DNA of 64,000 nt from Methanolobus psychrophilus R15 (GTDB lineage: Archaea; Halobacteriota; Methanosarcinia; Methanosarcinales; Methanosarcinaceae): the NCBI GenBank assembly GCA_000306725.1, contig CP003083.1:2530042-2594041 (forward strand), in the 5' to 3' direction. The notes beneath the pieces are model-generated. The model was not told where the DNA came from, searched no databases, and was given only the letters and a program-made list of their open reading frames with translations. Shown one piece after another: positions 45,161-54,600 of this stretch (its first letter is position 1; every line of letters begins with the position of its first letter). The position numbers and the translations under genes are program-made.

Positions 45161-46993
45161 TCATTCAACAGTAACGCTCTTTGCAAGATTCCTCAGCTTA
45201 TCGATGGAGCAGTCCTTTGCAAGTGCGGTATAATATGCTAGCAGCTGGAGTACAACGGAAGAGAGTACAGGTGAGGTCATTTCGTGAGAGGTGGGAATCC
45301 TTAGCACTACATCTGCATACTTTTCAATTTCCTTATCGTCCTCATTAGCGACAGCTATCACAACAGCATTGCGGGCTTTGACTTCCTTGATGTTGCTGAG
45401 TATCTTGTCATATGTGTGCCCCTTGGTGGCAATGGCAACTACCGGAGTCTCCTCTGTGATGAGTGCAAGTGGCCCGTGCTTCAGTTCTCCTGCGGCATAT
45501 CCTTCAGCGTGTATATAGGAGATCTCCTTGAGCTTAAGAGCTCCTTCCAGGGCTACGGGGTAGTTGAGGTAGCGTCCGATAAAGAAATAATCCCTCTTGT
45601 CAGCGAACTGCTCAGCACACTCCTTTATCTTCTCTTTCCTGCTAAGTATCCTCTGTATCTGGCCCGGAAGGCGTTTGAGGTTCACTATGAGGTTCTTTGC
45701 CTCGTCTGCTGTGATGACTCCTCTTATCCTTCCCATGTGGATGGCAAGCATGTAGAGCGTGATCAGTTGCGCTGTGAAGGTCTTTGTGGCAGCAACCCCA
45801 ATTTCCGGCCCAGCACGTGTATATAGAACACTGTCGGACTCTCTTGTGATAGTGCTTCCCACAACATTGGTGATGGCTACTGTTCTGCATCCGTAGGATT
45901 TGGAACTCCTCACGGCAGCAAGTGTGTCCGCGGTCTCCCCGGACTGTGTGACGGCAATGGTAAGTTCCTCTCCGCACAGCACAGGATTTCCGTACCTGAA
46001 CTCTGAGGCTGTCTCGATATCTGTGTGAATGCCTGCAAGTTTTTCAAAAAGGTATTTCCCGAGTATCCCGGCATTCCATGATGTCCCGCAAGCAACTATC
46101 GTGGCCCTGCGCAGGTGTTTGATCTGCTCATGGTTAAGATAGAGCTCCTCCATTTTGACAGTGCCTTCGAGCTCCATCAGTTTTCCTGCAAAGGTGCTCT
46201 GGATGGATGTGGGTTGCTCATGTATCTCTTTAAGCATGAAGTGCTCATAACCCGATTTCTCGGCAGCCTCAAGGTCCCACTCAATGACCTCTGTAGGCTT
46301 TTCCAGCAGGTTGCCATCAAGATCGTATATTCTGATAGCTTCAGGGTGTATGCAGCCTACCTCATGGTCGCTGATATAGATGACATTCTTTGTATGTTTC
46401 AAGAACGCAGTTACATCTGAAGCTGCATAGTTCCCGGTTTCGCCAATCCCTATCACAAGCGGGCTGTCCTTGCGGGCAAAAACCACACTATCAGGCTCGT
46501 TGCAGCATAGGGATGCTATGGCATAGGAACCCTCGAGCTCTCTAACGGTTTTGCGCATCGCTGTAAGCAGATCGATGCTGTTGCCGCCGTTGTTCATATT
46601 GTAATGGAGCAGATGGACGATGACCTCGGTGTCCGTATCCGACTCGAACTCATATCCAAGCCCTGTGAGTCTTTCTTTTAGCTCCAGGTAATTCTCAATG
46701 ATCCCGTTATGTACTACCGAAACACCGGATGAAAGGTGCGGATGCGCGTTCCGTGTTTCTGGCCTTCCATGGGTTGCCCACCTGGTGTGGCCGATTCCCA
46801 CGTTGGCTATTATTTCTGCAGGCAGGACCATTTCCAGGTCTGCTATCCTTCCTACTGTCTTGTATGTCTCGATCGTGCTGTTAAGGACTGTGATCCCTGC
46901 AGAATCGTATCCTCTGTATTCGAGTCTTTTCAGCGACTCCAGTAAGATCGGTGCGGCTGGTTCTTTACCAACGTACCCTATTATACCACACAT
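45161..46993 (-). CDS. glmS: Glutamine-fructose-6-phosphate aminotransferase
   Basis: 610 residues from the chosen ATG. Makes glucosamine-6-phosphate from fructose-6-phosphate and glutamine. The start gives MCGIIGYVGKEPAAPILLES, with Cys2 as the glutaminase nucleophile; the ATG 26 codons upstream would bury that Cys, and GGGGT stands just before the chosen ATG. Next come HTRWATHGRPETRNAHPH and NGIIENYLELK, then two SIS sugar-isomerase domains (ACGTSWNAGILGKYLFEKL, AVTQSGETADTLAAVR) and the end LRNLAKSVTVE. It follows copy B of the GlmU-like gene by 14 bases. Confidence 0.95.
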   Translation of the reverse strand: MCGIIGYVGKEPAAPILLESLKRLEYRGYDSAGITVLNSTIETYKTVGRIADLEMVLPAEIIANVGIGHTRWATHGRPETRNAHPHLSSGVSVVHNGIIENYLELKERLTGLGYEFESDTDTEVIVHLLHYNMNNGGNSIDLLTAMRKTVRELEGSYAIASLCCNEPDSVVFARKDSPLVIGIGETGNYAASDVTAFLKHTKNVIYISDHEVGCIHPEAIRIYDLDGNLLEKPTEVIEWDLEAAEKSGYEHFMLKEIHEQPTSIQSTFAGKLMELEGTVKMEELYLNHEQIKHLRRATIVACGTSWNAGILGKYLFEKLAGIHTDIETASEFRYGNPVLCGEELTIAVTQSGETADTLAAVRSSKSYGCRTVAITNVVGSTITRESDSVLYTRAGPEIGVAATKTFTAQLITLYMLAIHMGRIRGVITADEAKNLIVNLKRLPGQIQRILSRKEKIKECAEQFADKRDYFFIGRYLNYPVALEGALKLKEISYIHAEGYAAGELKHGPLALITEETPVVAIATKGHTYDKILSNIKEVKARNAVVIAVANEDDKEIEKYADVVLRIPTSHEMTSPVLSSVVLQLLAYYTALAKDCSIDKLRNLAKSVTVE

Positions 46994-47007
46994 TTTACCC
47001 CATCCCT

Positions 47008-48225
47008 TTATATGACAAGTGAGTTTTGAGCCAGTGCTTCTGTTAGTATCTTGCCCGAGTTTATCCGGCAATTCGGATATATCATAATCCCTGCTCTTAC
47101 AAGTACATTACTGCCTATTTCAGTGTCATCGCCTATGATCGTTCCCAGTTTGTCCGCAAAGTGGAGGCTGCCTTCTATCTCTATCATAAGCTTTTCTTTT
47201 TCCTCAGTGACAAAATGCGAACCTATCGTGATATTGCTTCCAATAACGGAGTTGGAAATTGATGAGTGCGTCCCTATACGGACATTGCTCATTATTATGC
47301 TGTTCTGTATCTGTGTGAAAGAGGCAATAGAAATATTGTCCCCGATACTTGTTGAAGGTAATATGACGGCATTGGGACCGATATCGCAGTTATCTCCTAT
47401 CACCACGGGGCCTACGATGTAGCATCCTGAACGGATGGTTGTATTGCTGCCTATGGAAACACTCCCTTTGACCACGGCCCCTTCTTCAATTGTGCCTTTC
47501 TGCAGATCCTGCTCGAACTCTCCAAGGACTATCGGATTAGCCTTTAAGAGGTCCCAGGAATAAGGAGCATCAAGCCAGTCGGAGAATGTGTTCGCCATCA
47601 TCACTCGCATTCCCTCATCGATCATTATCTGAAGAGTGTCCGTGATAGCATACTCGCCGGTGTGTGTAAGCGGCGTCCTTTCTATTATTTCAAAGATATG
47701 CGGCCTGAAGAGGTATATCCCCGTGTTGATAAGGTGGCTTACTATGTGCTGGGGTTTCTCAACTATCTTTTTGATGCGTTGCCCGTCAACTACTATGACC
47801 CCGTATCCTGTGGCGTTCTCTTTCTTGCATGCCAGGACTGTCGCATCGCCTCCAGCGCTTTTCAAAAGGTCGCGGATGGTATTGGGTTCAATGATATTAT
47901 CCCCGTTGACAACCAGAAAGGCCTCGTCTTCAGGGCCTATACTACCCCGCGCCTTGAGTATGGCATGTGCGGTCCCTATCTGTGCCTTTTGTTCGATGTA
48001 GCGGATTTTCACTCCGAACTCGCCCCCATCTCCAAAATAGTCCATCACGCGTTCTTTTTCATACCCAACAATGAGTATGACGTCCTGAACATCGTTTTTG
48101 GCGAGTGCGTTTATTACATGTTCCAGGATTGGCTTGTTTGCCACCGGCAACATGACCTTTGATCGTGTAAGTGTAAGCGGACGGCATCTTCTACCCTCCC
48201 CGGCCGCGAGAACAACAGCTTTCAT
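47008..48225 (-). CDS. glmU: Bifunctional sugar-1-phosphate nucleotidylyltransferase/acetyltransferase, copy B
   Basis: 405 residues, first gene of the four-gene UDP-GlcNAc operon. N-terminal: VLAAGEGRRCRPLTLTRSKV (GEGRRCRPLT in place of copy A's [10 protein letters not shown]), VVNGDNIIEPN. C-terminal beta-helix: CDIGPNAVILPSTSIGDNIS and later repeats. Copies A and B share the same domain order and are clear paralogues, but the nucleotide-binding loop differs (RRCRP against TRMRP). One of them may use a different sugar, for example making UDP-GalNAc or dTDP-sugar. Ribosomal protein uS15 lies 165 bases upstream. Confidence 0.87.
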   Translation of the reverse strand: MKAVVLAAGEGRRCRPLTLTRSKVMLPVANKPILEHVINALAKNDVQDVILIVGYEKERVMDYFGDGGEFGVKIRYIEQKAQIGTAHAILKARGSIGPEDEAFLVVNGDNIIEPNTIRDLLKSAGGDATVLACKKENATGYGVIVVDGQRIKKIVEKPQHIVSHLINTGIYLFRPHIFEIIERTPLTHTGEYAITDTLQIMIDEGMRVMMANTFSDWLDAPYSWDLLKANPIVLGEFEQDLQKGTIEEGAVVKGSVSIGSNTTIRSGCYIVGPVVIGDNCDIGPNAVILPSTSIGDNISIASFTQIQNSIIMSNVRIGTHSSISNSVIGSNITIGSHFVTEEKEKLMIEIEGSLHFADKLGTIIGDDTEIGSNVLVRAGIMIYPNCRINSGKILTEALAQNSLVI

Positions 48226-48347
48226 GGAGTACTATTGCTCTTTAAAGCAATTTATAACTTGCCTTGGCAGGCCTGTCAATAGGGACTACAATTATTCTTA
48301 AAAAGTGAAGACTCTCACAGCAAAATTAATGTAAAAAAGAAAACCTG

Positions 48348-48369
48348 AGTCCGGCCTGCTGGCCGGACT
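48348..48369 (-). terminator. Hairpin terminator after the uS15 gene
   Basis: A perfect 9-bp stem, AGTCCGGCC / GGCCGGACT, with a 4-base loop, 21 bases beyond the uS15 stop. On the minus strand it is followed within 5 bases by GTTTTCTTTTTT. It looks like an intrinsic terminator and isolates uS15 from the glm operon. Confidence 0.7.
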
Positions 48370-48390
48370 TTAAAGGAAATATATTCCTGT

Positions 48391-48849
48391 TTATCTTGTG
48401 ATCAGCATTTCTGCGGTTTCTGGCTTGTATTTCCAGTCTGCAGAGAGGATCTTTGTGGACTGGTAGTACTTGACCAGCCTTCTGATCTTGGCTTCTGTGT
48501 TATGAAGGGAGCGTTTGTTGTGAACATCCTTGTGGTTGCCTACAATGTGCTTCCTGATTCCTATTGCCTTAACTATTAGGTTGTACAGGTCTTCAGGAAC
48601 AGCAGACTGCTCTCCTTTCTCTTTTATGATTTGGCCAAGCTTCTTCTTGGTGACGACCTTGACATCGGGAACTCCGTATTTGTCCCTCAGTGTCATTCCA
48701 ATCACGCTCGTACTAACTCCCTGTTTCCACATGTCCATTATGACCTTTGTGATCTCTTCCTCACTCATAGTGGACCATGCTGGTGGTTCAGTGCGAAGTG
48801 GTCTTGTGGATCCGGACTGTCCTCTTTTCCGGGTGTGCATTTTTGCCAT
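48391..48849 (-). CDS. rps15: 30S ribosomal protein S15 (uS15)
   Basis: 152 residues, the archaeal long form. Starts [20 protein letters not shown], has WENGECT-free helical core with [20 protein letters not shown] and the ending [19 protein letters not shown], typical of S15/S13-like archaeal proteins. It binds 16S rRNA in the small subunit. A full GGAGG stands 8 bases before the ATG. It is transcribed by itself, with a hairpin terminator right behind it. Confidence 0.97.
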   Translation of the reverse strand: MAKMHTRKRGQSGSTRPLRTEPPAWSTMSEEEITKVIMDMWKQGVSTSVIGMTLRDKYGVPDVKVVTKKKLGQIIKEKGEQSAVPEDLYNLIVKAIGIRKHIVGNHKDVHNKRSLHNTEAKIRRLVKYYQSTKILSADWKYKPETAEMLITR

Positions 48850-49110
48850 GCAAATTCCTCCTGATAATTATAATTCCTGATTGAATCCTTATTAAGATAT
48901 GATTTGTTCTTATGGTTACCGCAGTCCTCAGACATGTTGAACGAACAGGAGAGCCTGATTGTGCGGATGTCAGATGTAATGGGCGAAGTGCTCATAAAAA
49001 AGCATTATCAAATATATATGTTGTGATTGGTACCTCAAATGAACTCCAGTTTTATCTTTTAATGTCAGGTACCTGATCTTATGGAACATACCCAACCTGT
49101 TATACCCTAC

Positions 49111-49876
49111 CTATTGCCACAGGTATAATATCATATCTGCGCCTCCATTATCTACTCTGCTGTAAATGGCTCGCATCTGCCTCTCATGCAGTTCAAGCAT
49201 GGCATCCTGATTAGTGGAATTCAATATCTCTGATATAGTTCTTTCGATTTCCGGTTGCATTTCCGATTTAAGGTATGTTGAGATCATAACGCTGTTAGAC
49301 TGTATCAGGCTGTTCTCGATATCATCCACTACATTCATCCCAATCATCTGATCCTCTTGGGGAATGGTAATGTTCAGGCCGAATATTCCATTAACTGTGT
49401 TGTTGATACTGTGGAGGGCTACCAGATACTCAGGGTTTGGCATATTGGAGTCCATCGGGCTTGATATAAGTGACAGTTGCTCGCTTTTTAGGCTGCTCTG
49501 CGTTGAGCTTAACGAGAGCAGGTAATCCGCAGGGAAGATTACTGAAGTGATAGTCTCTGCCGCAGACCTGGATGCGGTTTCAATGCTCATGTTATATCCT
49601 TCATGCAAGCGTGCCGAAGGGTCAGATGAATTAACTGCATTCCAAAAGATAGTGGCATTCATAGACCCAAGGAAATCCTCATGGGAAGATGAGGAACCCA
49701 AAGGTAATGATATCCTGCTCTTCTGCCTGAAGGCATCTATGGGTGCAGGTCCGCCTATCTCGATATCACTGCCTGTATTATAACCGATTACGGGATACCA
49801 ATGAACCTCAAACCTGTAATGATATCTTCCACCGACACGTGCATCAAGGTAATTCCTTGAGGATTTCGATAAACTA
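49111..49876 (-). pseudogene. C-terminal part of a secreted protein gene cut by an IS
   Basis: The frame is open from the IS edge (49876) to the stop at 49111, about 254 codons, with no proper start; a TTG at 49699-49701 is the only start-like codon inside. The protein text at the cut is LSKSSRNYLDARVGGRYHYR and then FEVHWYPVIGYNTGSDIEIG. The N-terminal half is missing on the other side of the IS as well. It looks like a secreted protein of the pilin-like cluster that follows (four genes at 50982-53082), whose last gene it would be. The family is not one I can name securely; archaeal DUF7286-type proteins are a candidate. Confidence 0.55.
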
Positions 49877-50940
49877 GACCCACATTAGACTAAAATATAA
49901 ATAATAGATAAACAAATTAAGTATTATGGATGATTTGACTGATTTTGCTCTTAATGAAGAATATAAACGCCTTCAATCCGTTGGAGACAAGCTTGCAGAA
50001 ATAGAATCACTTATTGATTGGAAACCGTTTCGTCCAATTCTGGAATCAATGTACAAGAACAGAACAGCTTCAGGCGGCAGGCCTGAAGCTGATGTTATTG
50101 TGATGTTTAAAATGCTTGTTCTACAACAATGGCATGGTCTTTCTGATGCTGAACTTGAAAGACAGTGTATTGACAGAATATCCTTTAGGAAATTTCTGGG
50201 GTTTCCTGAATATGTTCCAGACAGTAAAACTGTCTGGTCATTTAGAAAGAGAATTAGCGATAATGGAAAAGAGAAAGAAATATGGGACGAGATGCAAAAA
50301 CAGCTTAATGCTCTTGGATTGAAGATCAAAAAAGGGATGATCCAGGATGCCACATTCATCCACTCCAACCCTGGACATGCTAAAGCTGATGAACCTCGTG
50401 GAAAGGATGCTAAAACAGCTAGAAGCAAAGATGGAACCTGGGCAAAAAAAGGTGGCAAATCTCATTTTGGCTACAAGCTTCATACAATTATTGATAAGGA
50501 ATATGAACTGATCAGAAGATTTGAAACAACAACTGCATCAGTACATGATTCACAGGTAGATCTATCTGAAGTGGGTGAAGTAGTCTACCGTGACAAAGGA
50601 TACTTTGGAGCAGTTGCAAAGGGTTTTGCAGCAACAATGCAAAGAGCGGTAAGAGGACATCCATTAGGAATAAACGATGTTCTCAGAAATGAAAGGATAA
50701 GTGTACAGCGAGTTCCATGTGAAAGAGTCTATGCAGTAGCAAAGGAAGTGTTCAAAGCAGGAAAAGTGCTTGTCACAAATGTGGAAAGGGTGAATGTAAA
50801 AATGCTGATTACAGCTTTTTCTTTTAATCTTCATCAATTGAGAACACTGAAAAGGAAGGGAACTATCTAAGATAGCGTAAGCTATCCTAAAATTAAGGTG
50901 AAAAGGAACAAAAACATAAAAATCTTGGATGAAGTGGGAC
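49877..50940 (+). mobile_element. IS5-like insertion sequence
   Basis: About 1.06 kb with one intact transposase. The left end GACCCACATTAGAC and the right end (reverse complement GTCCCACTTCATCC) are imperfect terminal inverted repeats. The flanks (AAACTA on the left, GAGTAA on the right) show no target duplication, which suggests that DNA next to the IS was lost after it inserted. It sits between the last complete pilin-like gene and the remnant of the next gene. Confidence 0.75.
49926..50870 (+). CDS. IS5-family DDE transposase
   Basis: 314 residues, intact. N-terminal DUF772-like part FRPILESMYKNRTASGGRPE and VMFKMLVLQQWHGLSDAELE; catalytic Asp in KGMIQDATFIHSNPGHAK, Asp in VVYRDKGYFG, and Glu in CERVYAVAKEVFK. 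Standard for IS5 group transposases. It drives movement of the surrounding IS. Confidence 0.9.
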   Translation: MDDLTDFALNEEYKRLQSVGDKLAEIESLIDWKPFRPILESMYKNRTASGGRPEADVIVMFKMLVLQQWHGLSDAELERQCIDRISFRKFLGFPEYVPDSKTVWSFRKRISDNGKEKEIWDEMQKQLNALGLKIKKGMIQDATFIHSNPGHAKADEPRGKDAKTARSKDGTWAKKGGKSHFGYKLHTIIDKEYELIRRFETTTASVHDSQVDLSEVGEVVYRDKGYFGAVAKGFAATMQRAVRGHPLGINDVLRNERISVQRVPCERVYAVAKEVFKAGKVLVTNVERVNVKMLITAFSFNLHQLRTLKRKGTI

Positions 50941-50981
50941 GAGTAACAACTTAGATTTATCCGATACTTAAAAAAGAGAGG

Positions 50982-51485
50982 TTAATCTGAATCCTCCCTT
51001 ATAGCCTCTTCCGTCATTGGGCGGTGCATCTTTGCCATGGGATTGAGAAACACCTTGTTACCATTTTCACTGACAGCCAATACAAGGATAAGGTCCTCGG
51101 CAACAAGGTCTGCAAATGTGCGGTGTTTCTGCTGTCTCCCGTACAGGGTCTCTTCGGCGTCCCTCAGCATGGATCCGGGGGGAAGGGAAAGGTTGAGGCC
51201 GGCAAGTTCTCCAGGTTTATAAATATATACCACTTCCCCGCTTCTGCTGTTAAGCATAGAGCTTAGAAGCAGTGTGTCAGTATCCTGCTGGGACACATAG
51301 CCTGCAGACAGGTACTGATATTCGGCCATGATAGCTGGCATGAGTATTATCGCAGATACGGATACAAGCGCAAGGAACAAAAGTGAGTCCATGTTTGAAG
51401 AGAATGCATCTTCACTATCAGCAAGCGTTTTCTTTGTTTTCCTTACCATCGGTTCTGCTCTCCCTCGATTCATTCCTAGGTCCAT
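50982..51485 (-). CDS. Small single-pass membrane protein, pilin-like cluster gene 4
   Basis: 167 residues. A basic start, then one hydrophobic helix at about 33-52 (NMDSLLFLALVSVSAIILMPAIM) and a soluble outside domain with SQQDTDTLLLSSMLNSRSGE. No Cys, no known motif. It overlaps the upstream gene (51476-) by 10 bases, so the cluster is co-translated. Haloarchaea and methanogens have similar runs of small pilin-like proteins (DUF7284 to DUF7288, from memory) next to type IV pilus genes; membership is likely but not shown. Confidence 0.6.
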   Translation of the reverse strand: MDLGMNRGRAEPMVRKTKKTLADSEDAFSSNMDSLLFLALVSVSAIILMPAIMAEYQYLSAGYVSQQDTDTLLLSSMLNSRSGEVVYIYKPGELAGLNLSLPPGSMLRDAEETLYGRQQKHRTFADLVAEDLILVLAVSENGNKVFLNPMAKMHRPMTEEAIREDSD

Positions 51486-51943
51486 TTGTTCTTTCTTAAC
51501 CTGACAGTCACCGTTCCGGGAACGCAGCGGGCATTGTTACCAAGTTCGATCACAACAGGTACAGAGGCGGCAATAATGTCTCCTTCAGAAGAGGACGTTT
51601 CATACCTGTCTATTATCCAGGTATGGCTTCCGTCATCTGTGCGTACATCCACAAAGAAGTCGGCATTTGCTGAGAACCTGTGAAAGAAGTCACTATGCAT
51701 CTCCCTGTCTGCAGCAGGCATGGCAATGGAATCCAGTGCATGGGCTGATATCAGGTCCTGACGGCTTCCCTGGATGGCAGGATAACCGGCAACATCATTT
51801 GCTATCAGGGCCGCTTGACGATAGTTCTCCAGGGCTAGGGAATTATCATCGTATGTAAGGTATGTTTTTGAGAGTATTGCGGCGAAGATGACAAAACCTA
51901 TCACGACCATCGCAGTTGATATGATGTCGTTGTGCGGTTCCAT
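51476..51943 (-). CDS. Small single-pass membrane protein, pilin-like cluster gene 3
   Basis: 155 residues from the ATG at 51943 (an upstream TTG at 51980-51982 would overlap the previous gene). One hydrophobic helix follows at about residues 8-28 (STAMVVIGFVIFAAILSKTY), then a soluble domain rich in Ala and Asp (DFFVDVRTDDGSHTWIIDRY) that ends in basic residues. The short cytoplasmic head before the helix and the beta-rich tail are as in archaeal pilin-like proteins. It starts 13 bases after the stop of gene 2 of the cluster. Confidence 0.6.
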   Translation of the reverse strand: MEPHNDIISTAMVVIGFVIFAAILSKTYLTYDDNSLALENYRQAALIANDVAGYPAIQGSRQDLISAHALDSIAMPAADREMHSDFFHRFSANADFFVDVRTDDGSHTWIIDRYETSSSEGDIIAASVPVVIELGNNARCVPGTVTVRLRKNKWT

Positions 51944-51956
51944 GAATGCTTTTTCA

Positions 51957-52607
51957 TCACTGATGAACAAGGATGTACTCAAGTTCTTTAACCTCAGTTC
52001 CGTTTAAATTCTGTATGTATATCAAGGTCTTTTCAATGTGAATTTCTATACTTGTATTTAAATTTTCTTCTTTTGTTCCCAGAGCCGCAAGAAACTCGGT
52101 AACGGCTGTGTATCCATAGGATGCCGGTATTGGCTGGCTGATATTGCCGTTTGCTGAAAAAGCACCCGTGAGCTCCCCGCGGACCTCATCTTCCGAAAGT
52201 GGCAAGGTTTTGTACATGAGAGGCTTTACTGAACTATATCTTCTTCCTTTCTCCTCAAAGGACACGCTCACGTACTCTCCGGATACGGAGGCGTTGAGCC
52301 CGGAACCGAAACTGCCATGTTTTTTGTATGCATCAAAAAAGTAGATCTTTCCACCAGCCCCATAGCTGCTTTTCCCTGCACTGTCAATAGCAGAGCGGAA
52401 ATCCTGTGCAATCGCATCAAGCTGCCTGTCCTGATTCATGCGCCCGGCATCTGCAGCCAGATGATAGAGAGCCGCCAGTATAATGATGCTCGCAAAAATA
52501 AGGGCGACCTTTGAAAGAAGCAGATCTATCCAGGCCCTGTCGTCTGCAATAAAGTGAAAAAGATATTTTTGGGGAGTACTTTTTTGCGGGCATGGCTTAA
52601 CTTTCAT
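51957..52607 (-). CDS. Small single-pass membrane protein, pilin-like cluster gene 2
   Basis: 216 residues. A cytoplasmic head of about 28 residues with DDRAWIDLLLSKVALIFASI starting the helix (about 29-50), then a soluble domain with Ser/Gly-rich turns (YGAGGKIYFFDAYKKHGSFG) and an end of EVKELEYILVHQ. Overlaps gene 1 of the cluster by 11 bases. Same size, topology and tight spacing as its neighbours, so the four probably form one surface or secretion complex; the complex is unknown. Confidence 0.6.
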   Translation of the reverse strand: MKVKPCPQKSTPQKYLFHFIADDRAWIDLLLSKVALIFASIIILAALYHLAADAGRMNQDRQLDAIAQDFRSAIDSAGKSSYGAGGKIYFFDAYKKHGSFGSGLNASVSGEYVSVSFEEKGRRYSSVKPLMYKTLPLSEDEVRGELTGAFSANGNISQPIPASYGYTAVTEFLAALGTKEENLNTSIEIHIEKTLIYIQNLNGTEVKELEYILVHQ

Positions 52608-53082
52608 ACACTTTCACGAAAATTCTATTGTCAGAAGTCCTTTTAACACTTTCCAGTGTTATCCTGTGCTGCCCGGGACCAAGTACCATGGTTCCGTTAA
52701 GCCCGCCGTTTGAATAAGAGGCAGTGGATTCTCCTATTATCTGCCTGCTGCCTGCCCTGATGTAATGGTTGCATGCATCCTCAGGCCACTTACTTTCATG
52801 ACCCGGTAAGCCTCCCAGGACAAGTGTGACCTTCGCCGGGATATTGATATCAATTGTGACTCTGCTCCCCTCTCCCTGGGCCGACATCATTTTTGCATTT
52901 GAGTCTATCCGGGAAAGAACTGCTCCTGCATCCCGGATACGCTCATTCTCCAGCATAGTGGATATGGCTGAAGCGCAGAGCAATACCACTATCATGAGTA
53001 CAATTGATGCGACTGTGAACCTCATGGGCAGGGCGTCTGCGGCCCTTTCATCACTCAATATGCTCTTGTACCGCAGAGCCAT
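52597..53082 (-). CDS. Small single-pass membrane protein, pilin-like cluster gene 1
   Basis: 161 residues from the chosen ATG. Head [20 protein letters not shown] leads into one helix at about 22-42, then an outside domain ending [20 protein letters not shown]. It overlaps the 3' end of hisS by 32 bases, so it is translationally tied to a tRNA synthetase gene although the functions are unrelated. The first possible start, 7 codons earlier, overlaps hisS even more. First gene of the four-gene cluster. Confidence 0.6.
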   Translation of the reverse strand: MALRYKSILSDERAADALPMRFTVASIVLMIVVLLCASAISTMLENERIRDAGAVLSRIDSNAKMMSAQGEGSRVTIDINIPAKVTLVLGGLPGHESKWPEDACNHYIRAGSRQIIGESTASYSNGGLNGTMVLGPGQHRITLESVKRTSDNRIFVKVYES

Positions 53083-54325
53083 TTTCAGAACCCAGGTTAC
53101 CAAGCCTGCGGATGACCTCCTCGACCGTGAGAAGTTCCTGTTCTCCGCTGTGCATGTCCTTTAGCATGACCTTGCCTGCGCTGGCCTCCTTTTCACCTAT
53201 GATTATGGCGTATCCTGCCTCGAGGTAGTTGGCATAGGATAGCTGGGCTTTGAAGTTGCGCTTCATCAGGTCTACATGGACCGGCATGTAAGGGCGAAGC
53301 TGCACGGCGATCTTTACAGCATCAAGTCTTGTGGCTTCCATTGCGATGATAACTACTGGTTTTACTTCCTCCGGCTCGATTGTGCATACTTCCATTATCC
53401 TGTCAAAGCCCAGTCCAAAGCCTGTGGAGGGAACGTCTCCGCCCCCAAATAGCTTGATGAGCTGGTAGGACCCGCCTCCGCATACCTGCTTCTGGGCGCC
53501 GAGTCCCTCTGCGTATATCTCAAAAACAGTGCCGGTATAGTAATCCAGTCCCCTCGCAATGCCAAAATCTATTGTATACTCGACCCCGTAGGTATCCAGC
53601 AGAGTAAGAAGTTCCTGGTAAACTGCAAGCTCCGGTATGTCGCCAACAAGCATCCGCGCCCTTTGGATGGCATCGCTGCCTGTAAGGGTGATAAGTTCGA
53701 CCAGTTTCATGCGCAGGTCTGCGGGCGCACTGATCTCCGCAAGGTAGTCTTCAAGTCCCTGTTGCTCTTTTTTGTCCACGAGCCTCATTATCCTGCTTTG
53801 CTGCTCTGTCTCAAGGATGCTGAGCAGGTGTCTGATAACTCCCAGATGGTTCACATGCAGGTCTCCCCGGATGCCCACTGACTTAAGCATCTCACTGGCA
53901 AGTGCGATGACCTCCGCATCAGCATCTGCCTTATCACTTCCAATAAGCTCTACCCCGAACTGCCAGAATTCCCTGAAGCGTCCCTTCTGCGGGCGCTCGT
54001 ACCTGAAACAATTCTCAAAATAAAACAACTTGAGGGGCCTCTGGCGGGCCTGCATCTCGTTAACGTACATCCTCATGACAGGTGCCGTGAGTTCCGGGCG
54101 CAGGGTCATTTCTCTCTCTCCCTTGTCGGTGAAATTGTACAGTTCTCCGACTATGCCCTCTCCTGATTTCAACGTGAACAGCTCAAGTGACTCGAATGTA
54201 GGGGTGATTATTTCCTGGAATCCCCAGTTCCTGACCACCTTGCGTAAGATGTTCTCTACGTTCCTTCTGCACCTGGTATCCTCCGGGAGGAAGTCCCTGG
54301 TCCCTCGTGGTCTGCTAATTATCAT
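53051..54325 (-). CDS. hisS: Histidyl-tRNA synthetase
   Basis: 424 residues. Class II synthetase charging tRNA-His. Motif 1: [20 protein letters not shown]; motif 2: [20 protein letters not shown] (with F in place of Y); the histidine motifs [20 protein letters not shown] and the C-terminal anticodon-binding domain from about residue 330. Length is normal. The gene's 3' end overlaps the pilin-like cluster gene 1. Confidence 0.96.
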   Translation of the reverse strand: MIISRPRGTRDFLPEDTRCRRNVENILRKVVRNWGFQEIITPTFESLELFTLKSGEGIVGELYNFTDKGEREMTLRPELTAPVMRMYVNEMQARQRPLKLFYFENCFRYERPQKGRFREFWQFGVELIGSDKADADAEVIALASEMLKSVGIRGDLHVNHLGVIRHLLSILETEQQSRIMRLVDKKEQQGLEDYLAEISAPADLRMKLVELITLTGSDAIQRARMLVGDIPELAVYQELLTLLDTYGVEYTIDFGIARGLDYYTGTVFEIYAEGLGAQKQVCGGGSYQLIKLFGGGDVPSTGFGLGFDRIMEVCTIEPEEVKPVVIIAMEATRLDAVKIAVQLRPYMPVHVDLMKRNFKAQLSYANYLEAGYAIIIGEKEASAGKVMLKDMHSGEQELLTVEEVIRRLGNLGSENGSAVQEHIE

Positions 54326-54549
54326 TTTTGATCAACCTGGTAAAACCGATTATGTGATTTCAATACTTTCCCTGTTTTGTTCGGATACTATAAGGGTAGC
54401 CTATTTTAGATTTTCGATTATAACTTCTAAATATCCCTTGAAGATATGAAATTGGCTCATAAAATCCTAATCCTAATCGATGGATTCATCCTTTAATGAC
54501 TTGTGTTAAGTTCTTCCGTCCCAAATCACAAACATTAAATACTTCATCA

Positions 54550-54567
54550 ATGTACTAAAACATACAT
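54550..54567. promoter_or_regulatory. Dyad in the trpB2 promoter
   Basis: ATGTAC-TAAAAC-ATACAT, an inverted repeat with one mismatch, lies 33-50 bases before the trpB2 start. It is next to a TATA-like TTAAATAC at about 54534. The TRP box of Methanothermobacter, TGTACA, is similar to its arms, so a TrpY-like repressor could bind here. This is only a motif resemblance. Confidence 0.3.
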
Positions 54568-54600
54568 TAATGGATGTGTTCCTACTAACGAGGTATCATC

